NCBI GenBank assembly: GCA_903935205.1
Contig: CAIZQU010000081.1
Coordinates: 1 to 64,000, forward strand
Length of the DNA: 64,000 nt
Direction: 5' to 3'
DNA from: an uncultured cyanobacterium
GTDB lineage: Bacteria; Cyanobacteriota; Cyanobacteriia; PCC-6307; Cyanobiaceae
In this document: positions 28,487-38,904 of the stretch, piece by piece
Numbering within the stretch: position 1 is the stretch's first letter
Layout: each line of letters starts with the position of its first letter
Notes under the pieces: generated by a model
The model's database searches: none
What the model saw: the letters and a program-made list of their open reading frames with translations, nothing else
What the model was told of the DNA's origin: nothing
Position numbers and translations under genes: made by a program

Positions 28487-30121
28487 ATGACAGGAGTTCC
28501 AGCCTCGCCACCGATCGCCGCCGCCCAGGCCCCCGCTCTCGCCCCCACCGGCGACTACCTGCAGCGCATCCTGCGAGCCAGGGTCTACGACGTGGCGATC
28601 GAATCGCCGCTCGATCCGGCCCCCAACCTCTCCGCCCGCCTCGGGAACCGGGTGCTGCTCAAGCGGGAGGACCTGCAGCCGGTCTTCAGCTTCAAGCTGC
28701 GCGGTGCTTACAACCGCATGGCCGGCCTCAGCCCTGCCGAGCTGGAGCGCGGCGTGATCGCCGCCAGCGCCGGCAACCACGCCCAGGGTGTTGCCCTGGC
28801 GGCCCAGCGGCTGGGTTGCAGAGCCGTGATCGTGATGCCGGTCACCACCCCGGAGATGAAGGTGCGTTCGGTGGCGGCCCGCGGGGCCGAAGTCGTGCTC
28901 CATGGCGACAACTACGACGCCGCCTGTGAACAGGCCCGCAGGCTGGAGCAGGAGCGGGGCCTCAGCTTCATCCACCCTTTCGATGACCCGGACGTGATCG
29001 CCGGCCAGGGCACGATCGCCCTGGAGATCCTGCGCCAATGTTCCGAGCCCCCCGATGCCATCTACGTGGCCGTTGGTGGTGGCGGGCTGATCGCCGGCAT
29101 CGGTGCCTATGTCAAGAGCCTGTGGCCCGAGGTGGAGGTGATCGGCGTCGAGCCCTGCGATGCCGATGCCATGACCCGTTCCCTGGCGGCTGGACGGAGG
29201 GTGCGGCTGGCGGGCGTGGGCCTGTTCGCCGATGGTGTGGCGGTTCGGGAGGTGGGTGAGCTCACCTTCGATCTGGCCCGGCGGGTCGTCGATCGGATGA
29301 TCACCGTCGATACCGATGCGATCTGTGCCGCCATCAAGGATGTGTTCGAGGACACCCGTTCCATCCTCGAGCCCGCCGGAGCCCTGGCGGTGGCCGGGAT
29401 GAAGGCTGATGTGCACAACCGCGGCCTGCGCGATCGCACCCTGGTGGCCGTGGCCTGCGGCGCCAACATGAATTTCGGGCGGTTGCGGTTTGTTGCCGAG
29501 CGGGCTGAACTGGGCGAGGAGCGGGAGGCGCTCCTGGCGGTGGAGATCCCCGAGCAGCCCGGCAGCCTGCGGCGGTTCTGTGCCGAACTCGGCCAGCGCA
29601 GCCTGACTGAATTTTCCTATCGACTCGCCGATTCCCAGCGGGCCCATATCTTCATCGGCGTGCAGATCAGCGGCCACAACGACACGGCACGGCTGATCGA
29701 ACAGCTGGAACGGCAGGGTTTCCCCTGCCTCGATCTCTCTCACAATGAGCTGGCTAAACTCCATCTCAGCCATATGGTCGGCGGCCGGCTGCCCGCCAGT
29801 GCCGGCGAGGCTCTGACCCAGGGTGATGAACTGCTCTACCGCTTCGAGTTCCCGGAGCGCCCGGGTGCCCTGATGGCCTTCGTGAGCAGCCTCCACCCCA
29901 ACTGGAACATCAGCATTTTCCACTACCGCAACCATGGCGCTGATGTCGGTCGGATCGTGGTGGGGGTGCAGGTCCCCAGCGGCGAACGGGACGACTGGCG
30001 CGCCTTCGTGGCGGCTCTGCCCTACCCCCACTGGGATGAAACCGCCAATCCCGCCTATCAGGTCTTCCTCGGCCAGGGCAGCATGGCTCTGCCGCTCAGT
30101 GGGGTCCTGGTGACCCATTGA
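28487..30121 (+). CDS. ilvA: Threonine ammonia-lyase, biosynthetic
   Basis: [25 protein letters not shown]...[17 protein letters not shown]...[18 protein letters not shown]-terminal ACT-like regulatory domains. Confidence 0.95.
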   Translation: MTGVPASPPIAAAQAPALAPTGDYLQRILRARVYDVAIESPLDPAPNLSARLGNRVLLKREDLQPVFSFKLRGAYNRMAGLSPAELERGVIAASAGNHAQGVALAAQRLGCRAVIVMPVTTPEMKVRSVAARGAEVVLHGDNYDAACEQARRLEQERGLSFIHPFDDPDVIAGQGTIALEILRQCSEPPDAIYVAVGGGGLIAGIGAYVKSLWPEVEVIGVEPCDADAMTRSLAAGRRVRLAGVGLFADGVAVREVGELTFDLARRVVDRMITVDTDAICAAIKDVFEDTRSILEPAGALAVAGMKADVHNRGLRDRTLVAVACGANMNFGRLRFVAERAELGEEREALLAVEIPEQPGSLRRFCAELGQRSLTEFSYRLADSQRAHIFIGVQISGHNDTARLIEQLERQGFPCLDLSHNELAKLHLSHMVGGRLPASAGEALTQGDELLYRFEFPERPGALMAFVSSLHPNWNISIFHYRNHGADVGRIVVGVQVPSGERDDWRAFVAALPYPHWDETANPAYQVFLGQGSMALPLSGVLVTH

Positions 30122-30167
30122 TCGCTGCGATACGGTTTCGAGGCACGCCTTCCCTCTGTTTCCGCCC

Positions 30168-30851
30168 ATGGCCAGTCCGGGAGCGGCCGAAATCCCCCCG
30201 CCTGATCCACAGTCCGAGGTTGTCGACGAACCCGGCCTGAGCGGAGCGGCGGCGGCGGCCCTGGGGGGCTTATCCATGCCGGCACGGCTGGAGGCGATCC
30301 TCTACCTCAAGGGGAAAGCCCTCAGCCTGGCGGACCTGGCGGCCCTGGCCGGCCTCGATCAGGACGAGGCGGAGCTGGCCCTGATCACCCTGATGGCGGA
30401 CTACGCCCACCGCGACACCGCCCTGGAGATCCACCAGGAGGGGAACCGCTACAGCCTGCAGCTGCGCGATGGCCTCGGCGATCTGGTCTCCAACCTGCTG
30501 CCGGTGGATCTCTCCACCGCGGCCCTGCGCACGCTGGCCACCATTGCCCTGAAGCGGCGCATCCTGCAATCCGAGCTGGTCGATCTGCGCGGTTCTGGCG
30601 CCTATGACCACATCAAGGAGCTGCTGGCCCAGGATTTCATCGAGCGACGTCGCCAGAGCGATGGCCGCTCCTACTGGCTGAGCCTGAGTGAGAAATTCCA
30701 CCGCACCTTTGCCGTGCAGGGCCTGGAGGGCCAGGCGCCCCCTGCGGTGGTTCGGGAGGCCGATGGGGACATGGAGCCCGAAGCGACCGGCCAGAGCGAT
30801 TCCCAGGCTGGCGGTCGTCCACCGCAGACATCGACCGCAGAGGCTGCATAG
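30168..30851 (+). CDS. scpB: Segregation and condensation protein B
   Basis: LEAILYLKGKALSLADLAALAGLDQDEAELALITLMADYAHRDTALEIHQEGNRYSLQLRDGLGDLV. Confidence 0.88.
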   Translation: MASPGAAEIPPPDPQSEVVDEPGLSGAAAAALGGLSMPARLEAILYLKGKALSLADLAALAGLDQDEAELALITLMADYAHRDTALEIHQEGNRYSLQLRDGLGDLVSNLLPVDLSTAALRTLATIALKRRILQSELVDLRGSGAYDHIKELLAQDFIERRRQSDGRSYWLSLSEKFHRTFAVQGLEGQAPPAVVREADGDMEPEATGQSDSQAGGRPPQTSTAEAA

Positions 30852-30885
30852 AGTCAGGGTTATCCCTTCCCCGCCTCCGCTCTCC

Positions 30886-31170
30886 ATGGATGTTCTGGTC
30901 TTCCTGCTCCAGGTGCTGGCCCAGACACTCAGCATCTACACCCTGGTGCTGCTGGTCCGGGTGTTGCTGAGCTGGTTCCCCAATCTCGACTGGAGCAACC
31001 CGATCCTCTCCAGCGTCACGGCGATCACCGATCCCTACCTCAACGCCTTCCGTGGCCTGATCCCCCCAGTCGGCGGCCTTGATCTCTCCGCCCTGGTCGC
31101 TTTCATCGCCCTGAACCTGGCCCAGAGCCTGCTCGGCTACGGCGCCAGCGTGGCCGCCGGAATCGGCTGA
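30886..31170 (+). CDS. YggT family membrane protein
   Basis: TLSIYTLVLLVRVLLSWFPNLDWSNPILSSVTAITDPYLNAFRGLIPPVGGLDLSALVAFIALN. Confidence 0.9.
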   Translation: MDVLVFLLQVLAQTLSIYTLVLLVRVLLSWFPNLDWSNPILSSVTAITDPYLNAFRGLIPPVGGLDLSALVAFIALNLAQSLLGYGASVAAGIG

Positions 31171-31217
31171 ACCCGCGAACAGCGACGGCTGCAGCACCAT
31201 CCTCGCCTGGCCAGGTC

Positions 31218-31730
31218 TCAGCCAGCGGGGATGGCCTCCTCCAGGGGGAGCTTCTCGTCGTCGTCGCCGGCCCTGCTGCGCACCGGCGACGAGAAGCCCC
31301 GAGCCCTCACCTTGCCCACCCGAAAAGGACCGGGTGTACCGGCGGGCACCGCCAGCCGCAGGGCGAAGGCTGAGCTGCCAGGGGGCACATCACCGATCGA
31401 GCCCACCCTGGAGCGATTGGGGAGCACCGGTTCGCCGCTGGCATCAAGGATCAGAGCAAAGACATCGGTGTCGACCACTGGCCGGCGGCCAGGATTGATC
31501 ACCACCCCACGCAGGGCATAGCAGCTGGCGCCCGCAGGCCGCTTCAGGCCCGGCTGGCTGGCGGGATCCTCGCTGGGACAGGGCTCCAGGGTCACCTCAC
31601 CCACCTGCAGGTCTGCGGCGAGGGCGGTTGGGGGATGGACCTGCCAGGCCAGCAGCGCCAGGCAGATGCCCAGAAGCAAGGCCAGCACCAGGCGTTGCAT
31701 CGTCCGAGGGGGCGTTGGTTCTGCCGTCAT
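31218..31730 (-). CDS. Secreted/exported hypothetical protein
   Basis: Signal LVLALLLGICLALLAWQVHPPTALA; ALRGVVINPGRRPVVDTDVFALILDASGEPVLPNRSRVGSIGDVPPGSS. Confidence 0.65.
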   Translation of the reverse strand: MTAEPTPPRTMQRLVLALLLGICLALLAWQVHPPTALAADLQVGEVTLEPCPSEDPASQPGLKRPAGASCYALRGVVINPGRRPVVDTDVFALILDASGEPVLPNRSRVGSIGDVPPGSSAFALRLAVPAGTPGPFRVGKVRARGFSSPVRSRAGDDDEKLPLEEAIPAG

Positions 31731-32059
31731 CAGCGCCGATCTCCGCTTCCTCCGATCACGTTACGGTCGGCCCGACTGGCCAGCTTGGCCAGATTGGCCT
31801 CGGCGATCGCCTCCAGGCTCAACCCCAGTTCTGTGGCGAGCTGGGCCGCATACCAGAGCACATCACCCAGCTCCAGCAGCAGGTCCTCCCGCACTGCCCC
31901 ATCGAACCGACCTCCCCGGTCCCTCAGCACCTTCTTGACCTTGTCCGCCACCTCTCCAGCCTCCCCGCAGAGGCCCAGGGTGGGGTAGATCGGGTTGGCG
32001 CCCACCTCGGGGTAGCGGGCGGTCGCGCGGCAGCGCTCCTGGTAGGTGTGGAAGTCCAT
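31730..32059 (-). CDS. MazG-like nucleotide pyrophosphohydrolase
   Basis: MDFHTYQERCRATARYPEVGANPIYPTLGLCGEAGEVADKVKKVLRDRGGRFDGAVREDLLLELGDVLWYAAQLATELGLSLEAIAEANLAKLASR. Confidence 0.9.
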   Translation of the reverse strand: MDFHTYQERCRATARYPEVGANPIYPTLGLCGEAGEVADKVKKVLRDRGGRFDGAVREDLLLELGDVLWYAAQLATELGLSLEAIAEANLAKLASRADRNVIGGSGDRR

Positions 32060-32116
32060 GGCGAGCCCGGGGGTTGTGGCCCGGATGGTAGTTTCCGCAC
32101 TTGACCGCGCTGCTCC

Positions 32117-33901
32117 ATGGCCAAGCCCGATCTCTCGCGCCGCACCAAGATCGTCGCCACGATCGGGCCGGCCACCGAGTCGGCGCCGATGCTGCGGCGA
32201 CTGATCGACGCCGGCGCCACCACCTTCCGCCTGAACTTCTCCCACGGCGATCACGCCGACCACGCGGTTCGCATCGCCACGATCCGACAGGTCTCCGAGG
32301 AGATGGGCGTCCATGTGGCCATCCTCCAGGACCTGCAGGGTCCGAAGATCAGGCTGGGTCGCTTTGAGGCCGGCCCGATCACCCTGGCTCCCGGCGACCC
32401 CTTCACCCTCACCTCCCGGGAGGTGGCCTGCAACCAGTCGATCGCCATGGTCACCTATGACCGGCTGGCCGATGAGGTGCAACCCGGCAGCCGCATCCTG
32501 CTCGACGACGGTCGGGTGGAGATGGTGGTGGAACATGTGGATCGCGCCAGCCAGAGCCTCCACTGCACCGTCAGCGTCGGTGGGGTGCTCTCCAACAACA
32601 AGGGGGTCAATTTCCCCGATGTGCAGCTCTCGATTCGCGCCCTCACCGACAAGGATCGCCGCGACCTGGCCTTCGGCCTGGAGCAGGGTGTCGACTGGGT
32701 GGCCCTGAGCTTTGTGCGCAATCCCTCCGATATGGAGGAGATCCGTGAACTGATCCGCAGCCACGGCCACAACACGCCGGTGGTGGCCAAGATCGAGAAG
32801 TTTGAGGCCATCGATTCGATCGATTCCATCCTCCCCCTCTGCGACGGTGTGATGGTCGCCCGCGGCGATCTCGGCGTCGAGATGCCGGCCGAGGAGGTGC
32901 CCTTGCTGCAGAAAGATCTGATTCGCAAGGCCAACAGCCTCGGCATCCCGGTGATCACCGCCACCCAGATGCTCGATTCGATGGTCAGCTGCCCCAGGCC
33001 CACACGGGCGGAGGTCAGCGATGTGGCCAATGCCATCCTCGATGGCACCGATGCGGTGATGCTCTCCAACGAAAGTGCCGTCGGTGATTACCCGGTGGAA
33101 GCCGTGGCCACCATGGCCCAGATCGCCCGGCGGATCGAGCGCGACTATCCCCAGCGGGTTCTGGCCAGCCACATGGCCACGACCATTCCGAACGCCATCT
33201 GTCAGGCGGTCAGCAGCATCGCCCGCCAGCTCAACGCTGCCGCGATCCTGCCGCTCACCAAAAGTGGCTCCACCGCCCGCAATGTCAGCAAGTTCCGCCC
33301 CAGCACCCCGATTCTGGCGATCACCAGCGACCTTCAGGTGGCCCGTCAGCTGCAGATGGTCTGGGGGGTGTCACCGCTGCTGATCCCCGAGCAGGTCAAT
33401 TCGGGCAGCACCTTCAATGTGGCCATGGGCGTCGCCCAGCGGATGGGTCTGCTTCATGAGGGTGATCTGGTGGTGCAGACCCAGGGCACTCTGGAGGGCG
33501 TCAGCGGCTCGACCGACCTGGTGCGGGTCGGCCTGGTTTCGGCGATCCTCGGCCGCGGCCAGGGCATCGGTAACGGCTCAGTGAGCGGCCGGGTCCACCT
33601 GGCCCGCAGCCCGCAGGAGGCCGCTGCGATGGTGGATGGCGAGATCCTTGTGCTGCGTGACACCCTCGGCGATTACAGCGCTGCCATCAGCCGCGCCCGG
33701 GGCGTGATCACCGAAGAGGAAAACCTCAGCAGCGACGGTGTCAGCCTGGCCGAACAGCTGGGGATCCCGGTGGTCGTAGGCGTTGCGAATGCCACCGTGG
33801 ATCTGCTCCCCGGTGAGATCATCACCCTCACCATCCACGAAGGGGTGGTGCATCGGGGCGCTCTCAACCCGATCGAAGCCAACGGTCGGGGCCTGCCCTG
33901 A
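32117..33901 (+). CDS. pyk: Pyruvate kinase
   Basis: RRTKIVATIGPATESAPMLRRLIDAGATTFRLNFSHGDH...MVARGDLGVEMPAEEVPLLQKDLI; C-terminal PEP-utilizing-like extension. Confidence 0.96.
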   Translation: MAKPDLSRRTKIVATIGPATESAPMLRRLIDAGATTFRLNFSHGDHADHAVRIATIRQVSEEMGVHVAILQDLQGPKIRLGRFEAGPITLAPGDPFTLTSREVACNQSIAMVTYDRLADEVQPGSRILLDDGRVEMVVEHVDRASQSLHCTVSVGGVLSNNKGVNFPDVQLSIRALTDKDRRDLAFGLEQGVDWVALSFVRNPSDMEEIRELIRSHGHNTPVVAKIEKFEAIDSIDSILPLCDGVMVARGDLGVEMPAEEVPLLQKDLIRKANSLGIPVITATQMLDSMVSCPRPTRAEVSDVANAILDGTDAVMLSNESAVGDYPVEAVATMAQIARRIERDYPQRVLASHMATTIPNAICQAVSSIARQLNAAAILPLTKSGSTARNVSKFRPSTPILAITSDLQVARQLQMVWGVSPLLIPEQVNSGSTFNVAMGVAQRMGLLHEGDLVVQTQGTLEGVSGSTDLVRVGLVSAILGRGQGIGNGSVSGRVHLARSPQEAAAMVDGEILVLRDTLGDYSAAISRARGVITEEENLSSDGVSLAEQLGIPVVVGVANATVDLLPGEIITLTIHEGVVHRGALNPIEANGRGLP

Positions 33902-33939
33902 GTCCGTTAGACCGTCACAGCAGCTGACAGCGAGCACCC

Positions 33940-35169
33940 ATGGTCTCCCGGCTTCCGTTGGGCGAGATCGCCGGCATGGCGTTCGCCACCCTGCGCTCCA
34001 ATCGCCTGCGCAGCCTGCTGACCACCCTGGGGATCGTGATCGGCAATGCGTCCGTGATCACCCTGGTGGGTGTGGGCAAGGGGGCCCAGAACCTGGCCGA
34101 AGGTCAGCTCAGCACCCTGGGGGCCAATGTGCTGTTTGTGGTGCCGGGTCGCAACGACACCCGCCGCCAGGGCATCGAAACCCCCAAAACCCTTGTGCTG
34201 GAGGACGCCAGGGCGATCGCCGAACAGGTGCCCAGCGTGCGCCGCGTCGCCCCCCAGATCACCCTCAGCGAGGTGGTACAGGCCGGGGCCCTGAGCGCCA
34301 CAGCCAGCGTCAGCGGAGTGACCCCCGAATTTCTGCCGGTGCGCAACTTTGAGATTGCCCAGGGCCGCTTTCTCAGTCCATCGGATCTGCAGTCGGCACG
34401 GGGTGTGGTGGTGATCGGCCCCGACCTCAAGGACAAGCTGTTTCCAGGCGGCTCTGCCCTGGGTCGCCAACTGCGCGTCCGCGATCAGGCCTTCGAGGTG
34501 ATCGGCGTGCTGGAGCCGAAGGGTGCGGTGTTCGGCTCCAATCAGGATGAGGCGTTGTACCTCCCGCTCAGCGCCATGGTGAGTCGGCTGAGCGGCCGTG
34601 ATCCCACCTACGGGGTGGTGCTCAACTTCATCAGTGTTGAAGCTGTCGATGCTCGCAGCACCAGCGCCGCTGCCTTCCAGATCACCAATCTGTTGCGCCA
34701 GCGTCACCGCATCCTGCGGGATGATGATTTCGCCGTGCGCTCCCAGAAGGACGCCCAGCAGATCGTCGGCAAGATCACTGGCGGACTGACCCTGATGCTG
34801 GCGGCGATCGGCGCCATCTCCCTGCTGGTGGGCGGAATCGGCATCATGAACATCATGTTGGTCTCCGTCAGCGAACGCACCGAGGAGATCGGGCTGCGCA
34901 AGGCCCTCGGCGCCCGCAGTGGGGACGTGCTGCTGCAATTCCTGGTGGAGTCGCTGGTGCTGGCCTCCCTGGGTGGGGTGATCGGCAGTGGCCTGGGCCT
35001 GACAGCGGTGAGCCTGGTCGCGGTCTTGACACCATTGCCGGCGGCGATTCCCTTGTCCTCCGTGCTGGGTACGGTCTTGCTCTCGGGAGGGATCGGACTC
35101 GTTTTCGGCGTATTGCCGGCGCGCCGGGCTGCCCAGCTCGATCCGATCGTTGCCCTGCGGAGCCTTTGA
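33940..35169 (+). CDS. MacB/FtsX-family ABC transporter permease
   Basis: MAFATLRSNRLRSLLTTLGIVIGNASVITLVGVGKGAQ...GGIGIMNIMLVSVSERTEEIGLRKALGARSGDVLLQFLVESLVLASLGG. Confidence 0.92.
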   Translation: MVSRLPLGEIAGMAFATLRSNRLRSLLTTLGIVIGNASVITLVGVGKGAQNLAEGQLSTLGANVLFVVPGRNDTRRQGIETPKTLVLEDARAIAEQVPSVRRVAPQITLSEVVQAGALSATASVSGVTPEFLPVRNFEIAQGRFLSPSDLQSARGVVVIGPDLKDKLFPGGSALGRQLRVRDQAFEVIGVLEPKGAVFGSNQDEALYLPLSAMVSRLSGRDPTYGVVLNFISVEAVDARSTSAAAFQITNLLRQRHRILRDDDFAVRSQKDAQQIVGKITGGLTLMLAAIGAISLLVGGIGIMNIMLVSVSERTEEIGLRKALGARSGDVLLQFLVESLVLASLGGVIGSGLGLTAVSLVAVLTPLPAAIPLSSVLGTVLLSGGIGLVFGVLPARRAAQLDPIVALRSL

Positions 35170-35395
35170 GTTTCTGGCACTGGGCCGAGGGGCCCTGCAG
35201 GGTTTGCGGCTGCTCCCCCAGCGACGGGTACCTCCGCTGCTCCACCAAGACGCTGACGCCCGCAGGACAGCGGCCGCCGGGGGAGGGCCGCAGGTCCTGG
35301 AAAGGAAGAAAACCTTAAGGACTGGAAACGGTGACCATCGCAACCGAGGCCGTCGCCCCTGAATGGGTAGAAGGTAACGACCTCGCTTTTCAACC

Positions 35396-35737
35396 TTGGA
35401 CCGTGCTGGCCACCCGACAGCGGATCAGGGCTGCGTCGAGCTTCTCGACTGCGGCTACCGCAACAGCACGGACCGGATGGTCATCCTGCGTTGCTGCGGG
35501 CCCCAGCAGTTTTATCTGGAGCGAGTCATCTTCCCGTTCGAGGTGCTGACCTTCCCCTGCCCCCCCCACACGGAGGTGGAAGTCTGGACCCACGGTCTGG
35601 GAGGCCCCGAACTTCTCGAGACCCTGCGGATCGAGGATCTGGTGATCGAACCGGCGGTGGTGGCCAGGTCCCCGGCCTTCCTTGAGCCAGCGGCCGACGG
35701 AGCCTTTCAGGACTCTCCCTGGCTTCAGGCCGGCTGA
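35396..35737 (+). CDS. DUF1830 domain protein
   Basis: [53 protein letters not shown]. Start uncertain. Confidence 0.72.
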   Translation: MDRAGHPTADQGCVELLDCGYRNSTDRMVILRCCGPQQFYLERVIFPFEVLTFPCPPHTEVEVWTHGLGGPELLETLRIEDLVIEPAVVARSPAFLEPAADGAFQDSPWLQAG

Positions 35738-35807
35738 GGGCGGACCTGGGGGCTGGACCGCAGGCGATGCCGCCGCGGCTTTACACTTATACAAATTTCC
35801 CAGTCCC

Positions 35808-37736
35808 ATGAACCAGCGCTGGCGTCTCCTTGCTCTCTGGCTCCTGCCTGTGCTCGTGGCCCTCTTTCTGGGCTGGCAGCTGTTGGGCTCCGGTTTCGGA
35901 CGGGGAGGGGCCAAGGCGCCGGTGGTGGCCCCTAGCAATGCCGCCGTTGCCCGCATGAGCTACGGCCGCTTCCTCGACTATGTCAATGCCGGTCGCGTGA
36001 CCGCCGTCGACATTTTCGATGGTGGCCGCACCGCCGTGATCGAGGCTGTGGATCCCGATCTCGACAACCGTGTTCAGCGCATCAGGGTCGACCTGCCCGG
36101 TGTCGCCCCGGAGCTGATCAATCGTCTCAAGGATCAGGGGATCAGTTTCGACATTCATCCTCCCAAGTCCGCACCGCCGGCCCTTGGCTTGCTCGGCAAT
36201 CTGCTGTTTCCCCTGCTGCTGATCGGCTCGCTTGTTTTTCTCGCCCGCCGCTCCAATGGCATGCCGGGAGGTCCCGGGCAGGCGATGCAGTTTGGCAAGA
36301 CGAAGGCCAGGTTTCTGATGGAGGCTGAAACTGGAGTCAAGTTTGATGATGTTGCTGGCGTTGAAGAAGCCAAGCAGGACCTTCAGGAAGTCGTCACTTT
36401 TCTGAAAACGCCCGAACGGTTCACCACCATCGGCGCCAAAATTCCCAAGGGCGTTCTTTTGGTCGGCCCTCCAGGAACCGGCAAAACCCTGCTGGCCAAA
36501 GCGATTGCGGGCGAAGCTGGCGTTCCCTTCTTCTCCCTCTCAGGATCTGAGTTTGTCGAGATGTTTGTGGGTGTGGGCGCCAGCAGGGTTCGCGATCTGT
36601 TCAAGCGTGCCAAAGAAAATAGCCCTTGCCTGATCTTCATTGATGAGATCGATGCCGTTGGACGCCAACGCGGTGCTGGCATCGGTGGCGGCAATGACGA
36701 ACGTGAACAAACCCTCAACCAGCTCCTGACCGAGATGGATGGATTTGAGGGGAATAGCGGCATCATCATCATCGCTGCCACCAACCGACCCGACGTCCTT
36801 GACTCGGCGTTGATGCGGCCGGGTCGTTTCGATCGCCAGGTGCAGGTTGATGCCCCTGATATCAAAGGCCGTCTTTCCATCCTCAAAGTCCACACGCGTA
36901 ACAAGAAGCTTGCCCCAGATGTGAGCCTTGAGAGCATCGCCCGCCGCACCCCTGGCTTCACCGGCGCTGACCTGGCCAATCTCCTCAATGAGGCCGCCAT
37001 CCTGACGGCACGCCGCCGCAAGGAAGCGACAACTCTGGCTGAAATTGATGACGCTGTCGACCGCGTCATTGCTGGTATGGAAGGCAAGCCCCTCACCGAT
37101 GGTCGCAGTAAGCGCCTGATCGCTTATCACGAAGTTGGCCATGCTCTGGTCGGCACCCTGGTCAAAGCTCATGACCCCGTCCAGAAGGTGACCCTGATAC
37201 CCCGCGGCCAGGCCCAGGGCCTCACCTGGTTCGCCCCGGATGAGGAGCAGATGCTGGTCAGCCGTGCCCAACTGCGGGCCAGGATCATGGGAGCCCTCGG
37301 GGGCCGTGCCGCCGAAGATGTGGTGTTCGGCCACGCCGAAGTGACGACCGGAGCCGGTGGTGACATCCAACAGGTTGCCTCCATCGCCCGCCAGATGGTC
37401 ACCCGCTTTGGCATGAGTGAGATCGGTCAGTTTTCTCTGGAGGCTGGTAATCAGGAGGTCTTTCTCGGTCGCGATCTGATGACCCGCAGCGACGGTTCCG
37501 ATGCTCTGGCTCTGCGCATCGATGAGGCTGTTCGGGCTATTGTCCAGTCTTGCTATAGCGAGACGGTGAAGCTTGTTGCTGAAAATCGAGCCTGCATGGA
37601 TCGTCTCGTCGAGTTGCTGATCGAGAAGGAAACCCTCGATGGCGATGAGTTGCGTGCGGTGGTCAGCGAGTTTGCGGCCATTCCAGAAAAGGAACGTTTT
37701 TCTCCCCTCCTTGCCGCTGAGCCAGTGGCGAGCTGA
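35808..37736 (+). CDS. ftsH: ATP-dependent zinc metalloprotease FtsH
   Basis: [51 protein letters not shown]...[12 protein letters not shown]...HEVGHALVG. Confidence 0.97.
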   Translation: MNQRWRLLALWLLPVLVALFLGWQLLGSGFGRGGAKAPVVAPSNAAVARMSYGRFLDYVNAGRVTAVDIFDGGRTAVIEAVDPDLDNRVQRIRVDLPGVAPELINRLKDQGISFDIHPPKSAPPALGLLGNLLFPLLLIGSLVFLARRSNGMPGGPGQAMQFGKTKARFLMEAETGVKFDDVAGVEEAKQDLQEVVTFLKTPERFTTIGAKIPKGVLLVGPPGTGKTLLAKAIAGEAGVPFFSLSGSEFVEMFVGVGASRVRDLFKRAKENSPCLIFIDEIDAVGRQRGAGIGGGNDEREQTLNQLLTEMDGFEGNSGIIIIAATNRPDVLDSALMRPGRFDRQVQVDAPDIKGRLSILKVHTRNKKLAPDVSLESIARRTPGFTGADLANLLNEAAILTARRRKEATTLAEIDDAVDRVIAGMEGKPLTDGRSKRLIAYHEVGHALVGTLVKAHDPVQKVTLIPRGQAQGLTWFAPDEEQMLVSRAQLRARIMGALGGRAAEDVVFGHAEVTTGAGGDIQQVASIARQMVTRFGMSEIGQFSLEAGNQEVFLGRDLMTRSDGSDALALRIDEAVRAIVQSCYSETVKLVAENRACMDRLVELLIEKETLDGDELRAVVSEFAAIPEKERFSPLLAAEPVAS

Positions 37737-37794
37737 GTGGTCACGTTCAGGCCAATCAGCTTGCTTGTTCATCCTTGATCAACCACTAAATTTC

Positions 37795-37824
37795 AAGCCC
37801 TCCCTGTCGTTGGAGGGCTTTTTT
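37795..37824 (+). terminator. Rho-independent terminator of ftsH
   Basis: AAGCCCTCC-ctgtcgtt-GGAGGGCTT followed by TTTT. Confidence 0.93.
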
Positions 37825-37950
37825 AATGATGGGCCAATTCATTGTTGCCTGGCAGTTCTTCCGTTCTTTCTTTCTTTCTTTGTTTCGTCTCGACTCCGGC
37901 GCGGCTCTCGCTCGGCTCAGGCAACAGTGCCGGAGATGGCCGTGTTGGCA

Positions 37951-38020
37951 GTTCTGAGCTCAGAAGTGAATTGAGCCCTGAGCCCTAAACCCTGAGCCCA
38001 GTGAAATGAGCCCTGAACCA
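37951..38020. repeat. 14-bp palindrome followed by RARCCCT heptamer array
   Basis: TTCTGAGCTCAGAA palindrome (37951-37964); phased heptamers from 37972: GAGCCCT GAGCCCT AAACCCT GAGCCCA GTGAAAT GAGCCCT GAACCAT. Confidence 0.8.
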
Positions 38021-38210
38021 TGGCCTGATCCATCAACCACCCCGGTGCCAGTCAGGGACGCCAGAACAATGGTTCCGACCATCGTGGTTTCACCAGGATG
38101 GGGGTGAGGCATCCTGCAGCAGTCAGGGCGCCATGAGCACGTTGGTGGCTGAGTTTTCCGCCCGGGCCCGGGGATCTCAGTGGCAGAGCGGAGGGTGGAG
38201 GTGGAAGGGC

Positions 38211-38801
38211 TCAGACGGAGCGAACAGGTCGTTTGTCGATCACCTTATCGATCAAGCCATAGGCCACGGCTTCAGCCGGTGACATGAAGAAGTCGCGGTC
38301 TGTATCTTCCTCGATTCGGCTCAACGGCTGGCCGGTGCGATCGGCGAGTTCCTGGTTGAGCTTTTGCTTGAGATAGAGAATCTCATCGGCCTGAATGCGG
38401 ATGTCACTCGCTTGGCCGCGGGCGCCACCGAGGGGCTGGTGGATCATGATCCGGGAATGGGTGAGGCTGCTGCGCTTGCCCGCAGCGCCCGCGCAAAGCA
38501 GAAAGGCGCCCATCGAGGCCGCGAGGCCGACGCAGACGGTCTGAACGTCGGGCTTGATGTGCTGCATCGTGTCGAAGATGCCTAAGCCGTCGTAGACGGA
38601 ACCACCGGGGGAGTTGATGTAAAGGAAAATATCCTTATCCGGATCTTCGGCTTCGAGGAAGAGCAGCTGCGCCACAACCCGGTTCGCCGATTCGGGAGTC
38701 ACCGCTTCCCCCAGGAAGATGATGCGCTCCCGCAGCAGGCGCGAATAGATGTCGAATGCCCGCTCGCCACGACCCGACTCTTCGATCACGATCGGGATCA
38801 T
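38211..38801 (-). CDS. clpP: ATP-dependent Clp protease proteolytic subunit
   Basis: [55 protein letters not shown]...[14 protein letters not shown]...[12 protein letters not shown]. Confidence 0.95.
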   Translation of the reverse strand: MIPIVIEESGRGERAFDIYSRLLRERIIFLGEAVTPESANRVVAQLLFLEAEDPDKDIFLYINSPGGSVYDGLGIFDTMQHIKPDVQTVCVGLAASMGAFLLCAGAAGKRSSLTHSRIMIHQPLGGARGQASDIRIQADEILYLKQKLNQELADRTGQPLSRIEEDTDRDFFMSPAEAVAYGLIDKVIDKRPVRSV

Positions 38802-38904
38802 GGGCTGCGCAGGAGCGGTTCCAGCGATCTTAGCCAGCTGCAAGGCCCCACAGGATGGGGCGCCCTTGGCGCTAGGGTCGCCCCTCAACAGCCCGCCCTG
38901 ACGC

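Noticed and set aside
26574-28490. 638-aa plus-strand ORF antisense to dxs
   Set aside because: Shadow ORF; G/H/Q-rich low-complexity translation, no family resemblance; dxs is unambiguous.
28400-30277. 625-aa minus-strand ORF antisense to ilvA
   Set aside because: Shadow ORF in GC-rich DNA; ilvA is unambiguous on the plus strand.
32060-33172. N-terminal extension of minus-strand ORF 31730..33172
   Set aside because: Antisense to pyk; only the C-terminal ~109 aa (MazG-like, start 32059) is real.
35331-35549. Possible frameshifted N-terminus of the DUF1830 gene ([23 protein letters not shown]...)
   Set aside because: The out-of-frame ORF does not obviously continue the DUF1830 domain, which is complete enough from 35396; cannot be resolved without homologues.
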